From: Arcticibacterium sp964021845
GTDB lineage: Bacteria > Bacteroidota > Bacteroidia > Cytophagales > Spirosomataceae
NCBI RefSeq assembly: GCF_964021845.1
Contig: NZ_CAXHZC010000002.1
Span: forward strand, 496,001-560,000
DNA: 64,000 bases
Direction: 5' to 3'
The notes below the pieces were generated by a model. The model was given only the letters and a program-made list of their open reading frames with translations. It did no database searches and was not told the origin of the DNA. The position numbers were made by a program, and so were the translations under genes. Shown here one piece after another: positions 1 through 7,894 of the stretch (within the stretch, counting starts at the first letter, position 1; the number at the start of each line of letters is the position of its first letter).

Positions 1-81
1 ATAGGGATAAAGCAAATTGTAGAGGAAATTACAGAATGGATAGCCGCAAACGAGGATGACCTGCGACCAATCTTAAGTTAG
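1..81 (+). CDS. C-terminal end of an unidentified protein (partial)
   Basis: An open frame enters from the left edge and ends at a TAG after 26 sense codons. The visible tail ends in ITEWIAANEDDLRPILS, an amphipathic acidic helix with no diagnostic motif. Charged C-terminal helices of this kind occur in NAD-dependent sugar epimerases, but this is too little to assign a family. A short intergenic stretch follows before the next possible gene. Confidence 0.45.
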   Translation: MGIKQIVEEITEWIAANEDDLRPILS

Positions 82-151
82 AGTGGAGCACAGGTTTTCC
101 TGGCAGGAGATTGCCTAAAATCAATAAATACGTAGGATGAATAAATCAAAC

Positions 152-274
152 TTATTTCCAGTATGGTTTATTCGTTCCTTGTGCGTTAGATGGTTTTACT
201 TTTTTCCCTCCTAAACTAGCTACTACCACTCCCATGGCTAAAGCTGCAATTCCGAATAATACGCCCTTTTTCAT
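152..274 (-). CDS. possible 40-aa membrane or exported small protein
   Basis: An uninterrupted 40-codon frame starts at ATG (274) and ends at TAA (152). The product begins MKKGVLFGIAALAMGVVVAS, a basic start followed by a hydrophobic run of about 17 residues, and then has a Lys/Gly-rich polar tail ending in NKPYWK. This looks like a single-span or signal-anchored small protein. The codons are used sensibly and the A-rich upstream sequence is typical of Bacteroidota starts, but no homology can be claimed. It lies alone and divergent from rsgA. Confidence 0.4.
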   Translation of the reverse strand: MKKGVLFGIAALAMGVVVASLGGKKVKPSNAQGTNKPYWK

Positions 275-517
275 TTTTGTAAAATTTAGCTGTTATTTTG
301 TGCTTTTTCTATACTACTAAAATAACTATTGGAAGTGTTTTTTTGTTGCAACGTTTCTTAAAATTATCTTAAAATATGATTTAACGGTCAATTATTTATT
401 TTATGGAACGCATTTATACACTTATACTAGTTAATCGTATCATTTTATAGGAACTTTATACCCTCATCAGCATCTGTTTTTTTATATCAGACACTGTTTA
501 TTAAGAAAATTTTAAGT

Positions 518-1450
518 TTGAAGAACATTAAAGGTAAAGTCTGGAGATCTACAGGTTCTTGGTATGAAGTCAGGTCGGAAGAGTACGGGCTTACCAGATG
601 CCGACTCAAAGGAAAATTTAAGATAAAAGGGCTAAAAGTAACTAACCCATTAGCCGTTGGCGATGATGTTATCTTTGACCTAGAAGAAAAAGACGAAGAT
701 TTAGGTATTATTCACCAAATTCTTCCTCGAAAAAACTACCTTATCCGTAAGTCTGTTCATAAAACTGCTCATGGTCATCTTATAGCCTGTAATATAGACC
801 AAGCCATTTGTGTAGTAACATTACACTTTCCTAAAACATCACTAGGTTTTATTGATAGGTTTTTAGTTTCGGCAGAGGCTTTTAGAATACCAGCAATATT
901 GCTTTTCAATAAAAAAGACCTTCTGGACCAAGAAACTGAAGCCTACCAAGATGCTGTCATAAAAATGTATGAGGCTATTGGTTACCCTTGTTATAGTATT
1001 TCAGCATTGAAAGGCGACAATATTGACTTAGTAGAAAAGCTTATTGAGAACAAAACCTCCTTATTTTCGGGACATTCTGGTGTAGGAAAGTCTCAGCTCA
1101 TTAATAGATTAGTTCCGGAGTTAGACCAAGCCACTTCAGAGGTTTCAACGTTTGCAAACAAGGGAGTTCATACCACTACGTTTGCCGAAATGTTTGAGTC
1201 AAGCCCAAATACTTACATTATTGATAGCCCTGGAATAAAGGAATTAGGACTCATGGAAATGGAGAACAAAGAGATTAGCCATTATTTTCCCGAAATGAGA
1301 GCATTTTTAGGTCAATGTAAATTCAATAATTGTGAGCATACCAATGAGCCAAAATGCCGTATCAAAGATGCTGTGGGCAATCAAGAAATAGCAGAGAGTA
1401 GGTACATCAGCTATTTAAGCATGCTTGAAAACGATGATAACAGAAGATAA
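518..1450 (+). CDS. rsgA: ribosome small-subunit-dependent GTPase A
   Basis: Circularly permuted GTPase that acts late in 30S ribosomal subunit maturation. The N-terminal OB-fold is residues 1 to about 70. The permuted G-motif order is visible: NKKD (131-134, G4), SALKG near 162 (G5), then GHSGVGKS (185-192, P-loop G1) and DSPG (236-239, G3). The C-terminal zinc site is C267, C272, H274 and C280. The length of 310 aa is normal for the family. The start is TTG, chosen because it gives the expected N-terminus (MKNIKGKVWRSTGSWYEV) and there is no in-frame ATG upstream. Confidence 0.95.
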   Translation: MKNIKGKVWRSTGSWYEVRSEEYGLTRCRLKGKFKIKGLKVTNPLAVGDDVIFDLEEKDEDLGIIHQILPRKNYLIRKSVHKTAHGHLIACNIDQAICVVTLHFPKTSLGFIDRFLVSAEAFRIPAILLFNKKDLLDQETEAYQDAVIKMYEAIGYPCYSISALKGDNIDLVEKLIENKTSLFSGHSGVGKSQLINRLVPELDQATSEVSTFANKGVHTTTFAEMFESSPNTYIIDSPGIKELGLMEMENKEISHYFPEMRAFLGQCKFNNCEHTNEPKCRIKDAVGNQEIAESRYISYLSMLENDDNRR

Positions 1451-1483
1451 ATCATAAAGTTATTTTTAAATAAAGCTGTTTTA

Positions 1484-1514
1484 TTGCTGTATTTTGCCAA
1501 TAGCTATATATTTG
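1484..1514 (+). promoter_or_regulatory. Bacteroidota-type promoter of the arginine leader
   Basis: TTG (1484-1486), a 20-nt spacer and TATATTTG (1507-1514) match the Bacteroidota -33 TTG / -7 TAnnTTTG consensus with good spacing. Transcription would begin near 1521, about 10 nt before the leader-peptide ATG. This is the best-formed promoter seen in the window. Confidence 0.6.
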
Positions 1515-1530
1515 CTACGTTAATAACATA

Positions 1531-1599
1531 ATGACTCAAATAAAACTTCCCATATCACCTACTCGTACTCGACGAATGAGGTCCGCAAGGACCCAATAG
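1531..1599 (+). CDS. arginine-rich leader peptide (putative attenuation peptide)
   Basis: A 22-codon frame from ATG 1531 to TAG 1597-1599 encodes a peptide ending PTRTRRMRSARTQ. Five of its last eleven residues are Arg (R12, R14, R15, R17, R20), encoded by CGT, CGA, CGA, AGG and AGG. It lies about 10 nt after the predicted transcription start and 104 nt before an acetyltransferase related to those of Bacteroidota arginine operons. Its stop codon is 10 nt before the first arm of two competing hairpins. This is the geometry of an amino-acid attenuator leader. The function is inferred; no known family is claimed. Confidence 0.65.
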   Translation: MTQIKLPISPTRTRRMRSARTQ

Positions 1600-1700
1600 G
1601 AAGTATTAACACCTTGCCGAGGTGAATCTTCTAATTCACCTAAATCAATTATTTTACACTTAAGGATACAGCGTCTCCCGCCGAGAGGGTAAGCCCCTCA
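1578..1700 (+). promoter_or_regulatory. putative arginine attenuator (alternative hairpins)
   Basis: Four elements can be read directly. (1) GGTCC/GGACC around a GCAA tetraloop, 1580-1593, lies inside the last leader codons. (2) CACCT 1610-1614 pairs with AGGTG 1620-1624. (3) AGGTGAAT 1620-1627 pairs with ATTCACCT 1634-1641; it shares AGGTG with element 2, so the two are mutually exclusive. (4) GAGGG 1685-1689 pairs with CCCTC 1695-1699 just before the next gene's ATG. A ribosome at the leader stop would cover CACCT and favour hairpin 3, while one stalled at the Arg codons would leave hairpin 2 free. The U-tract after hairpin 3 is weak, so the effect could be on translation instead. Confidence 0.55.
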
Positions 1701-1703
1701 CAA

Positions 1704-2372
1704 ATGACGATGAAAGTTTTAGAAAAAACGTTTTACAAAGAATTTATAGTACAGGTAGCTACCAGTGAACATGAAAAATGGGCTGAAACTATCACCGACG
1801 AAATGGCCAGCAGTGCTGCCGCCAGAGGAACCGGTATTGCTAAAAGAACTCCAGAATACATTATTCTAAAGATGCAGGAAGGCAAAGCCATAATTGCTCT
1901 TACCAAAGATAATGAATGGGCTGGATTCTGCTATATAGAAACCTGGGAACACGGTCGCTTTGTGGCTAACTCAGGGCTTATTGTACATCCCGACTACAGA
2001 AAAAGTGGGGTTGCCACAGCTATAAAAGCCAAAGCATTTAGACTGTCTAGACAGAAATACCCTGATGCAAACCTTATAGGACTTACTACCAGTATGGCAG
2101 TAATGAAAATAAATTCTGAGCTCGGTTATGAACCCGTTTCATTTAGTGAACTGCCACAAGACGACGCTTTCTGGAAAGGCTGCCAAACCTGTAAAAACTA
2201 CGATATTTTAACCCGTACTAATAGGTCGCACTGCCTATGTACAGGTATGAAATACAATGCCAAAGAGCCTAAGAACGAAAAGAGAGAAACTTGGGAATTT
2301 GTGAAGGAATCATCCCTTTATGAAAAATGGCTTGCCATGAAACAGCGTATCTTAATTAAAAAGAAGGTTTAA
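1704..2372 (+). CDS. GNAT N-acetyltransferase, probable arginine-pathway (ArgA-like) enzyme
   Basis: GNAT fold with the acetyl-CoA loop RKSGVA at residues 99-104 after the beta-4 segment FVANSGLIV. The C-terminal part carries C160-x2-C163 and H176-C177-x-C179, which could form a metal site not found in ordinary GNATs. From recall, this protein type, with the motif AARGTGIAKRTPEYI near residue 40, sits at the head of arginine operons (before argG) in Flavobacterium and relatives, where it is thought to acylate glutamate. The arginine-rich leader directly upstream agrees. argG itself is not adjacent here; a DMT exporter follows after 23 nt. Met1 (1704) or Met3 (1710) could be the start. Confidence 0.75.
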   Translation: MTMKVLEKTFYKEFIVQVATSEHEKWAETITDEMASSAAARGTGIAKRTPEYIILKMQEGKAIIALTKDNEWAGFCYIETWEHGRFVANSGLIVHPDYRKSGVATAIKAKAFRLSRQKYPDANLIGLTTSMAVMKINSELGYEPVSFSELPQDDAFWKGCQTCKNYDILTRTNRSHCLCTGMKYNAKEPKNEKRETWEFVKESSLYEKWLAMKQRILIKKKV

Positions 2373-2395
2373 AAATACTTCATTACTTTAACGTC

Positions 2396-3277
2396 ATGAA
2401 ATCAGATTACCTAAGGCTACATGGCATAGTACTATTATTTAGTCTTACAGCCATTTTAGGAAAATTAATCTCGGTTTCTACGGTTGGCATGGTTCTCTAT
2501 CGAACTCTTCTAGCGTCTTTGGTATTTGGTATTCTTTATTTAATAAAGACGCAAACCAGAATCAACAAGATTGAGGCCCTAAAACTCATGGGAGTTGGAG
2601 CTATATTGGGCGTGCATTGGTTTTGTTTTTTTGGTTCTGCTCGTTTAGCTACTGTTTCTTTAGGTTTGGTTACCATGTCTACCACAGCCTTTTTCACTTC
2701 CATTATAGAGCCCATTAGTCAAAAGAAAAGTATTCAGATGAAAGAACTAATTCTGGGCTTATTGGTAGTTTTTGGAATGGGAATTATCTTCCAGTTTGAG
2801 CAAGAGCATGCTCTTGCCATTTTGGTAGGGCTTATAGGAGCTATCTTGGCTTCTATTTATTCTGTAGCTAATGTACACTTTACTAAAAAGTTCAAGCCTA
2901 TCACCATTAACTTCTTCCAGCTCAGTGGAGCATACTTAATCTCACTTTTGGTTATAGTCTTTAGGCTAAACACGGGAGCTATTGAAATTGCATCTATAAA
3001 CTTCACCAAGATTGATGCGTTGTATTTGATTATACTCAGTCTTTTGTGTACTGTTTTGCCTTACCTAGAGCTGGTAAGATTACTTAAAACCCTATCTGCT
3101 TTCTCTGTAAACCTTGTGATAAACATGGAGCCCATTTACGGAATAATATTGGCTTGGTTAGTTTTTGGAGCTGAGGAAAAAATGACCTCAGGCTTTTACG
3201 TAGGGTCTGGTCTTATTATTCTTTCTTTGATTTTAAACCATTACTGGAACACAAAAAAGCCTTCTCTAACTGATTAA
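2396..3277 (+). CDS. EamA/DMT-superfamily transporter
   Basis: An integral inner-membrane protein of 293 aa with about ten hydrophobic helices arranged as two EamA repeats (residues ~5-140 and ~145-285), the usual size for drug/metabolite exporters of the RhaT/YdcZ type. It starts 23 nt after the acetyltransferase stop with no terminator between, so it is probably co-transcribed and under the same arginine-leader control. That would fit an amino-acid or metabolite exporter, but the substrate cannot be read from the sequence. It ends at a convergent terminator shared with rpmE2. Confidence 0.8.
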   Translation: MKSDYLRLHGIVLLFSLTAILGKLISVSTVGMVLYRTLLASLVFGILYLIKTQTRINKIEALKLMGVGAILGVHWFCFFGSARLATVSLGLVTMSTTAFFTSIIEPISQKKSIQMKELILGLLVVFGMGIIFQFEQEHALAILVGLIGAILASIYSVANVHFTKKFKPITINFFQLSGAYLISLLVIVFRLNTGAIEIASINFTKIDALYLIILSLLCTVLPYLELVRLLKTLSAFSVNLVINMEPIYGIILAWLVFGAEEKMTSGFYVGSGLIILSLILNHYWNTKKPSLTD

Positions 3278-3298
3278 CATCAGTAGAGAAGGCCTTTA
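3255..3298. terminator. bidirectional terminator between the DMT gene and rpmE2
   Basis: A long stem pairs AAAAGCCTTCTCT-type sequence at 3255-3275 (over the end of the DMT gene) with the complementary segment at 3279-3298, with A-rich and T-rich flanks. A second hairpin, AATTCTTC 3298-3305 / GAAGAATT 3312-3319, overlaps the rpmE2 stop codon. The genes are convergent, so both transcripts can end here. Confidence 0.75.
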
Positions 3299-3317
3299 AT
3301 TCTTCGTAAAAGAAGAA

Positions 3318-3563
3318 TTACTTCATACCGTAACGTTTCTTGAACTTGTCAACACGTCCTGCAGTATCTAATAATACATTTTTACCTGTGTAAAAAGGGT
3401 GAGACTTAGAGCTAACCTCTACTTTACATACAGGATATTCTTTGCCATCTTCCCAAGTGATGGTTTCAGCTGATTCTACACAAGAACGAGTGATGAATTT
3501 GTGATCAGAAGAAAGATCCCAGAAAACCACTTCTCTATAATTTGGATGAATGTCTTTTTGCAT
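3318..3563 (-). CDS. rpmE2: 50S ribosomal protein L31 type B
   Basis: An 81-aa L31 of the zinc-independent (C-minus, type B) class. It has the signature start MQKDIHPNYREVVFWD, SSKSHPFYTG at residues ~52-61 and the basic end KFKKRYGMK, and lacks the CxxC pair of zinc-binding L31. It is monocistronic, with a predicted promoter about 45 bp upstream. Confidence 0.95.
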   Translation of the reverse strand: MQKDIHPNYREVVFWDLSSDHKFITRSCVESAETITWEDGKEYPVCKVEVSSKSHPFYTGKNVLLDTAGRVDKFKKRYGMK

Positions 3564-3607
3564 TACTATATATCTTTAAAAAACAAATATTTTCTTATAA
3601 CGGGCTG

Positions 3608-3615
3608 CAAAGATA
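3608..3615 (-). promoter_or_regulatory. -7 promoter element of rpmE2
   Basis: On the minus strand the sequence reads TATCTTTG, a match to TAnnTTTG, about 45 nt upstream of the rpmE2 start. No clear -33 TTG was identified. Confidence 0.45.
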
Positions 3616-3708
3616 AGAAATCTTTTCTTTTTCAGGAACATTGAATTGAAATTTTATTAGCTTTTATTAAAAAGCTTAAATCTCTCATCCTGAAAGCCCT
3701 TAGTCTAA

Positions 3709-4791
3709 TTAAAAGAGTAGGTCAAAAGCCTTTAAAAGCGTATCAATCTGTTCAGGTGTATTTGCAATAAAATTCGCAATTCTAATTTGAGACTCTTTAT
3801 TTGGTCCATAACCTGCTCCCACAATTAAGTTTTTTTCTTTCAAAGCTCCTATAACCTCCGAAGACGCTCGCTCTGTATTAATTACAGCTACTGTTCTAGA
3901 TCGATGCTCGGCTTTGGCTACGCCAAGAGAAAAACCATCCTTCTTATCAAAGTAGGAATAAAGCTTTTTAACTTTTTGGTCTACTTCTTTTTGAAGTGTT
4001 GCTCTTCCTCGCTTATTCATATCTTCTGCCACTCTACCTAATAGATAAATGCCCAAAACATTTGGTGTAGATGGTGTTTGAAAAGCTTTGCTTTGCTTCC
4101 AAAGGTCTGGCAAAGTATGATGTGAACCTATACTTCCTTTTTTATTGATACCCTCTGCCCTTTCTAAACAAAACTCATTAGCTATCCATACGCCTAAGCC
4201 TGCAGGCAAGCCAAAAGATTTTTGTACTGAAAAGTAAGCCGTATCCACCAAATTTAAATCTATTTCAGGAATTGGTGCCGAGGAAACCATATCTACCGAA
4301 ACTAATTTCTTTGGATTACTCCTCTTTAGTTTATGAATATCGGCTTCCGGCATTTGAACACCTGTACTTGTTTCGTTTTGCGTGGTAGAAATTAGCTCAG
4401 CATACTCAGGAACTTCAATTTCTCCGTAAGAAAAGCCCTCTCCCATAGGTTTTTCAAACTTATGAGCATGCCTTCCAATTGATGTAGCATAGCTATAAAA
4501 TTTCTTAGAAAAGGAACCATTCACTAAGTGGAATGTCTCTAGTTCGGTGCAGTTCATCAGTATTCTTTCCCAAATTTCTGAGGCCGAACCTGTAAACATA
4601 ACGCCATGCTCCGCCGGAATAGCCAAAAGCTCTCTAAGCTGCTCATCTGTATGTTGATGTATTTTTTTATACGCTGCACTTCTATGTGAAATAGAACCAA
4701 ATTGATTATCGACAAAGTCTTTTAAAAACTCCTCGAATTTTGGATACAACTCTGATGGACCTGGCGTGAAAAATATTTTTTCTCTAGACAT
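3709..4791 (-). CDS. serC: class V aminotransferase, SerC-like (probable phosphoserine transaminase)
   Basis: A PLP-dependent fold-type I aminotransferase of 360 aa, the usual SerC length. The N-terminus FFTPGPSELYP is the class V/SerC signature, and the PLP-binding Lys is K191 in SVQKSFGLPAG. SerC converts 3-phosphohydroxypyruvate and glutamate to phosphoserine in serine synthesis, and also serves vitamin B6 synthesis. The sequence looks like the divergent Bacteroidota branch, so another phosphonate or amino-acid substrate is possible. glyA, which uses serine, lies about 1 kb away on the other strand. Confidence 0.75.
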   Translation of the reverse strand: MSREKIFFTPGPSELYPKFEEFLKDFVDNQFGSISHRSAAYKKIHQHTDEQLRELLAIPAEHGVMFTGSASEIWERILMNCTELETFHLVNGSFSKKFYSYATSIGRHAHKFEKPMGEGFSYGEIEVPEYAELISTTQNETSTGVQMPEADIHKLKRSNPKKLVSVDMVSSAPIPEIDLNLVDTAYFSVQKSFGLPAGLGVWIANEFCLERAEGINKKGSIGSHHTLPDLWKQSKAFQTPSTPNVLGIYLLGRVAEDMNKRGRATLQKEVDQKVKKLYSYFDKKDGFSLGVAKAEHRSRTVAVINTERASSEVIGALKEKNLIVGAGYGPNKESQIRIANFIANTPEQIDTLLKAFDLLF

Positions 4792-4814
4792 TCTTTTAAA
4801 CTGGAAATGAGTCG

Positions 4815-4822
4815 CAAAAATA
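4815..4822 (-). promoter_or_regulatory. -7 promoter element of the SerC-like gene
   Basis: The minus strand reads TATTTTTG, matching TAnnTTTG, about 24 nt upstream of the ATG at 4791. This leaves a short 5' leader. Confidence 0.4.
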
Positions 4823-4878
4823 AAGTTTTAAAATCAAATTTATTTGAAAAGTGGAATGCAAATATGATTCAAACCTTG

Positions 4879-4908
4879 ACCGAAGGCTGGTAAGGAAAAA
4901 CCTTCGGT
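4879..4908 (+). terminator. hairpin in a divergent intergenic region
   Basis: ACCGAAGG (4879-4886) pairs with CCTTCGGT (4901-4908) around a 14-nt loop, followed by TTTATT. It has terminator form but sits between two divergent genes, so it may insulate the two transcription units or belong to the upstream region of the DUF4494 gene. Confidence 0.45.
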
Positions 4909-4948
4909 TTTATTCAAACTTTAGGACACTAAATTGGCTATGAAACCG

Positions 4949-4956
4949 TAATTTTG
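4949..4956 (+). promoter_or_regulatory. -7 promoter element of the DUF4494 gene
   Basis: TAATTTTG matches TAnnTTTG and lies 36 nt before the chosen ATG at 4992. This supports that start over the upstream TTG at 4977. Confidence 0.4.
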
Positions 4957-4991
4957 CAGCTTCATTTTTTAATACATTGAATCTTTTCTAT

Positions 4992-5534
4992 ATGAACACT
5001 TCTTGGTTCCAAGTCAAAATAAAATTTCAACAAGTTGCCGAAGGCGACAAAGTAATCAACGTTACAGAGGCATATCTTTTTGATGCAGTTTCTTATACAG
5101 ATGCAGAAACCAGAGGGTATCAGTATTTGGCCAACGGCCGACAGGATTTTCAGCTGTTTTCTATTACTAAAATGAAATTGGTTGAGGTTTTTACACAAGA
5201 AGTAGAAGAAGACTTTTGGTTTAAATGCCGTGTTCAGTACATCATTTTTGATGAAAAGACGAAAACCGAAAAGAAAACAGCCGTAATGATGCTAATGAAT
5301 GCAAAAGACATTAAGCATGCATATGAGTCTTTAAAAGAAAGATTAGGAACTGTAGAAGATTACATCATTTCTGATATTAACGTTACGAAGATTCTTGAGG
5401 TGATTCCTTATGAGCAGACACCGGAGCAAATTCTTTCACAAGGTAATTTCAAACCTATGAATGAAGTGGTAGCAGCAGAACCTGAACCATCTGATGCTGC
5501 ATTAGCGGCAGTAGAAGAAAACTTAGAAGAGTAG
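4992..5534 (+). CDS. DUF4494 family protein
   Basis: A 180-aa soluble protein starting MNTSWFQVKIKFQQVAEGDKVINVTEAYLF, characteristic of DUF4494, a conserved Bacteroidota family of unknown function. The core runs to about residue 145, and the last ~35 residues are Ala/Glu-rich and probably disordered. An upstream TTG at 4977 is also in frame, but ATG 4992 fits the family start and the predicted promoter. It is followed by glyA with its own promoter, so co-transcription is uncertain. Confidence 0.85.
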   Translation: MNTSWFQVKIKFQQVAEGDKVINVTEAYLFDAVSYTDAETRGYQYLANGRQDFQLFSITKMKLVEVFTQEVEEDFWFKCRVQYIIFDEKTKTEKKTAVMMLMNAKDIKHAYESLKERLGTVEDYIISDINVTKILEVIPYEQTPEQILSQGNFKPMNEVVAAEPEPSDAALAAVEENLEE

Positions 5535-5594
5535 ATAAATTCTCTTTTCTTACTAAAAGGGCTTTAATATTTAAGGTTCTTAGAATCAATAAAG

Positions 5595-5602
5595 TATTTT
5601 TG
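5595..5602 (+). promoter_or_regulatory. -7 promoter element of glyA
   Basis: TATTTTTG matches TAnnTTTG, 46 nt before the glyA ATG. No glycine riboswitch-like structure is visible in the 114-nt gap. Confidence 0.4.
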
Positions 5603-5648
5603 TATTCATTTCATTGTGAATTTATAATAACATCAAATTTTTGTTTTA

Positions 5649-6932
5649 ATGGCTACTTCAATTTCAAGAGATAACACCATTTTTGACCTTATTAACAAGG
5701 AACATAAAAGACAGCTTCACGGTATTGAGCTTATTGCATCTGAAAACTTTGTTTCTGAACAAGTAATGGAAGCTACAGGGAGTGTTTTAACTAATAAATA
5801 TGCAGAAGGACTTCCTGGCAAACGTTACTATGGTGGCTGTGAAGTGGTGGACGAAATAGAGACTTTAGCTATTGACAGACTTAAAGAGCTTTTTGGTCTT
5901 ACATGGGCAAACGTGCAACCTCACTCAGGAGCACAAGCTAACACAGCGGTATTTTTGGCCTGCCTAAACCCAGGTGATAAGATTTTAGGATTTGACCTTT
6001 CTCACGGTGGTCACCTTTCTCATGGTTCTAAAGTAAATATTTCAGGTAAATATTTTGAGCCTCACTTTTATGGTGTAGAAAGAGAAACTGGCCTTATTGA
6101 TTGGGATAAAGTAGAGCAAAAAGCTGTTGCTGAAAAACCAAAATTGATTATTTGTGGAGCATCTGCTTACTCTAGAGATTGGGATTACGCCAGACTTAGA
6201 AACATTGCGGATAAAGTAGGAGCTATTCTTTTGGCCGATATTTCTCACCCAGCTGGTTTGATTGCGAAAGGTCTCTTGGCTGACCCATTTGACCACTGTC
6301 ATATAGTTACTACTACTACGCACAAAACCTTAAGAGGAACACGTGGTGGTGTAATCATGATGCGTAATGATTTTGAAAACCCATATGGTAAAACTACCAT
6401 GAAAGGAAAAACTAGAACAATGTCTTCTTTATTAGATTCTGGTGTATTTCCTGGAACGCAAGGTGGACCATTAGAGCACGCTATTGCAGGGAAAGCTGTT
6501 GCTTTCGGCGAAGCTCTTACAGACCAATATAAAGACTATGTAGTGCAAGTTCAGAAAAATGCCAATGTGATGGCTGCTGAATTTGTCAAAAAAGGATATA
6601 AAGTAATTTCAGGCGGAACTGATAACCATTTGGCTCTAATTGATCTTAGACCTAAGGGAATTACAGGTAAATTAGCAGAAAACACTTTGATTAAAGCTGA
6701 TATTACCGTTAACAAAAACATGGTTCCTTTTGATGACGCTAAAGCCATGGTAACCAGCGGTATGCGAATAGGTGCTGCTGCTATGACTACTAGAGGTTTG
6801 AAAGAAGATGACTTTGTGAGAGTAGTAGGTTTAGTGGATAAAGTTTTGACAAATCACGATAACGACGCTATCATTACTTCGGTAAGAGGTGAGATTAACG
6901 AATGGATGCAAAACTATCCACTCTTCCAATAA
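5649..6932 (+). CDS. glyA: serine hydroxymethyltransferase
   Basis: Cytosolic PLP enzyme that interconverts serine plus tetrahydrofolate with glycine plus 5,10-methylene-THF. Motifs include LIASENFVS (28-36), the GGHLSHG region (120-126) and TTTTHKTLRGTRGG, with the PLP Lys at K226. The length of 427 aa is normal. It has its own promoter and a strong terminator, so it is probably transcribed alone. Confidence 0.97.
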   Translation: MATSISRDNTIFDLINKEHKRQLHGIELIASENFVSEQVMEATGSVLTNKYAEGLPGKRYYGGCEVVDEIETLAIDRLKELFGLTWANVQPHSGAQANTAVFLACLNPGDKILGFDLSHGGHLSHGSKVNISGKYFEPHFYGVERETGLIDWDKVEQKAVAEKPKLIICGASAYSRDWDYARLRNIADKVGAILLADISHPAGLIAKGLLADPFDHCHIVTTTTHKTLRGTRGGVIMMRNDFENPYGKTTMKGKTRTMSSLLDSGVFPGTQGGPLEHAIAGKAVAFGEALTDQYKDYVVQVQKNANVMAAEFVKKGYKVISGGTDNHLALIDLRPKGITGKLAENTLIKADITVNKNMVPFDDAKAMVTSGMRIGAAAMTTRGLKEDDFVRVVGLVDKVLTNHDNDAIITSVRGEINEWMQNYPLFQ

Positions 6933-6958
6933 TCTACTTTTATTGAATGAATCTATTT

Positions 6959-6995
6959 AAAACCTTGTTGAGCCTAACATCAACAAGGTTTTTTG
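6959..6995 (+). terminator. Rho-independent terminator of glyA
   Basis: AAAACCTTGTTGA (6959-6971) pairs with TCAACAAGGTTTT (6980-6992) around an 8-nt loop, ending in a T-run. The -7 element of tatC follows immediately. Confidence 0.85.
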
Positions 6996-6997
6996 TT

Positions 6998-7005
6998 TAA
7001 ATTTG
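6998..7005 (+). promoter_or_regulatory. -7 promoter element of tatC
   Basis: TAAATTTG matches TAnnTTTG, 20 nt before the tatC ATG and immediately after the glyA terminator. Its upstream part must therefore overlap the terminator stem. Confidence 0.4.
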
Positions 7006-7024
7006 ACCGACTCAAACTAAGAAA

Positions 7025-7888
7025 ATGGCATTAGATCAATCTCCAGAAATAGAATACGACGACGAAGAAGAAAACGAGGGTGATGGCACCGAAATGACTT
7101 TTATAGAGCATCTAGAAGCTCTAAGGTGGCATTTGATTAGGGCTATTGCGGCTATACTAGTTTTCATGATAGGAGCCTGGTTTTCTATGGGCTTTATTTT
7201 TAACAAAGTAATACTAGGGCCGGCTCAGCCTGAGTTTTGGACTTACAGGAAACTTTGTGAGATAGGCGACATGGTTGGCATTCCAAGTTTATGTGTTGAT
7301 AAGCTAAACTTTAGCTTAATGAGTCGAGAGGTATCTGGCCAGTTTATGATGGCCTTAACAGCTTCTGCAATCATCGGCCTTTTATTTGCCTTTCCTTATA
7401 TTTTCTGGGAAATATGGCGATTTATAAAGCCTGGTTTAAAAATGACAGAGAAGAAAGCTAGCCGCGGAGCGGTTTTCTTTGTGACTTTGTTATTTTTCAT
7501 GGGCATCATGTTTGGTTACTATATTGTAGCTCCGTTTGCTATCAATTTCTTGGTAAACTTCCAAATAGACCCGAGTATAGAAAACCAATTTGACATACAG
7601 TCTTATATAGGTGTTTTGGCTACGCTTACCTTGGCTTGTGGTATTACATTCCAGTTACCAATGGCCATTTTTGTTTTAACTAAAGTGGGTGTGGTTACTC
7701 CAAAATTCTTAAGAGAATATAGAAAGCACGCTATAGTAGTTTTACTTATAGTAGCGGCCATCATTACGCCTTCACCTGATATGATTTCTCAGATATTAGT
7801 GGCTATTCCTCTTTATATACTTTATGAAGTAAGTGTGCTAGTATCTCAAAAGGAATACAAAAGAATGCAGAAAGAAGCGGCTGAATAG
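7025..7888 (+). CDS. tatC: Sec-independent protein translocase TatC
   Basis: Six-span inner-membrane core receptor of the Tat system for folded proteins with twin-arginine signals. After an unusually acidic N-tail (residues 8-24, rich in D/E) comes the conserved cytoplasmic FIEHLEALRWHLIRA, and later FPYIFWEIWRFIKPGL (~124-139) and the final helices near 240-275. The length of 287 aa is typical for Bacteroidota. Likely Tat substrates lie in this window: the RR-signal isomerase at 31383-32240 and the oxidoreductase subunit at 49332-49985. tatA is not adjacent. It is convergent with the TolC gene 6 bp away. Confidence 0.95.
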   Translation: MALDQSPEIEYDDEEENEGDGTEMTFIEHLEALRWHLIRAIAAILVFMIGAWFSMGFIFNKVILGPAQPEFWTYRKLCEIGDMVGIPSLCVDKLNFSLMSREVSGQFMMALTASAIIGLLFAFPYIFWEIWRFIKPGLKMTEKKASRGAVFFVTLLFFMGIMFGYYIVAPFAINFLVNFQIDPSIENQFDIQSYIGVLATLTLACGITFQLPMAIFVLTKVGVVTPKFLREYRKHAIVVLLIVAAIITPSPDMISQILVAIPLYILYEVSVLVSQKEYKRMQKEAAE

Positions 7889-7894
7889 GCCGTT

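Noticed and set aside
5535..5648. A possible glycine riboswitch before glyA
   Set aside because: The gap is only 114 nt and contains none of the expected paired structure; only a -7 promoter element was found.
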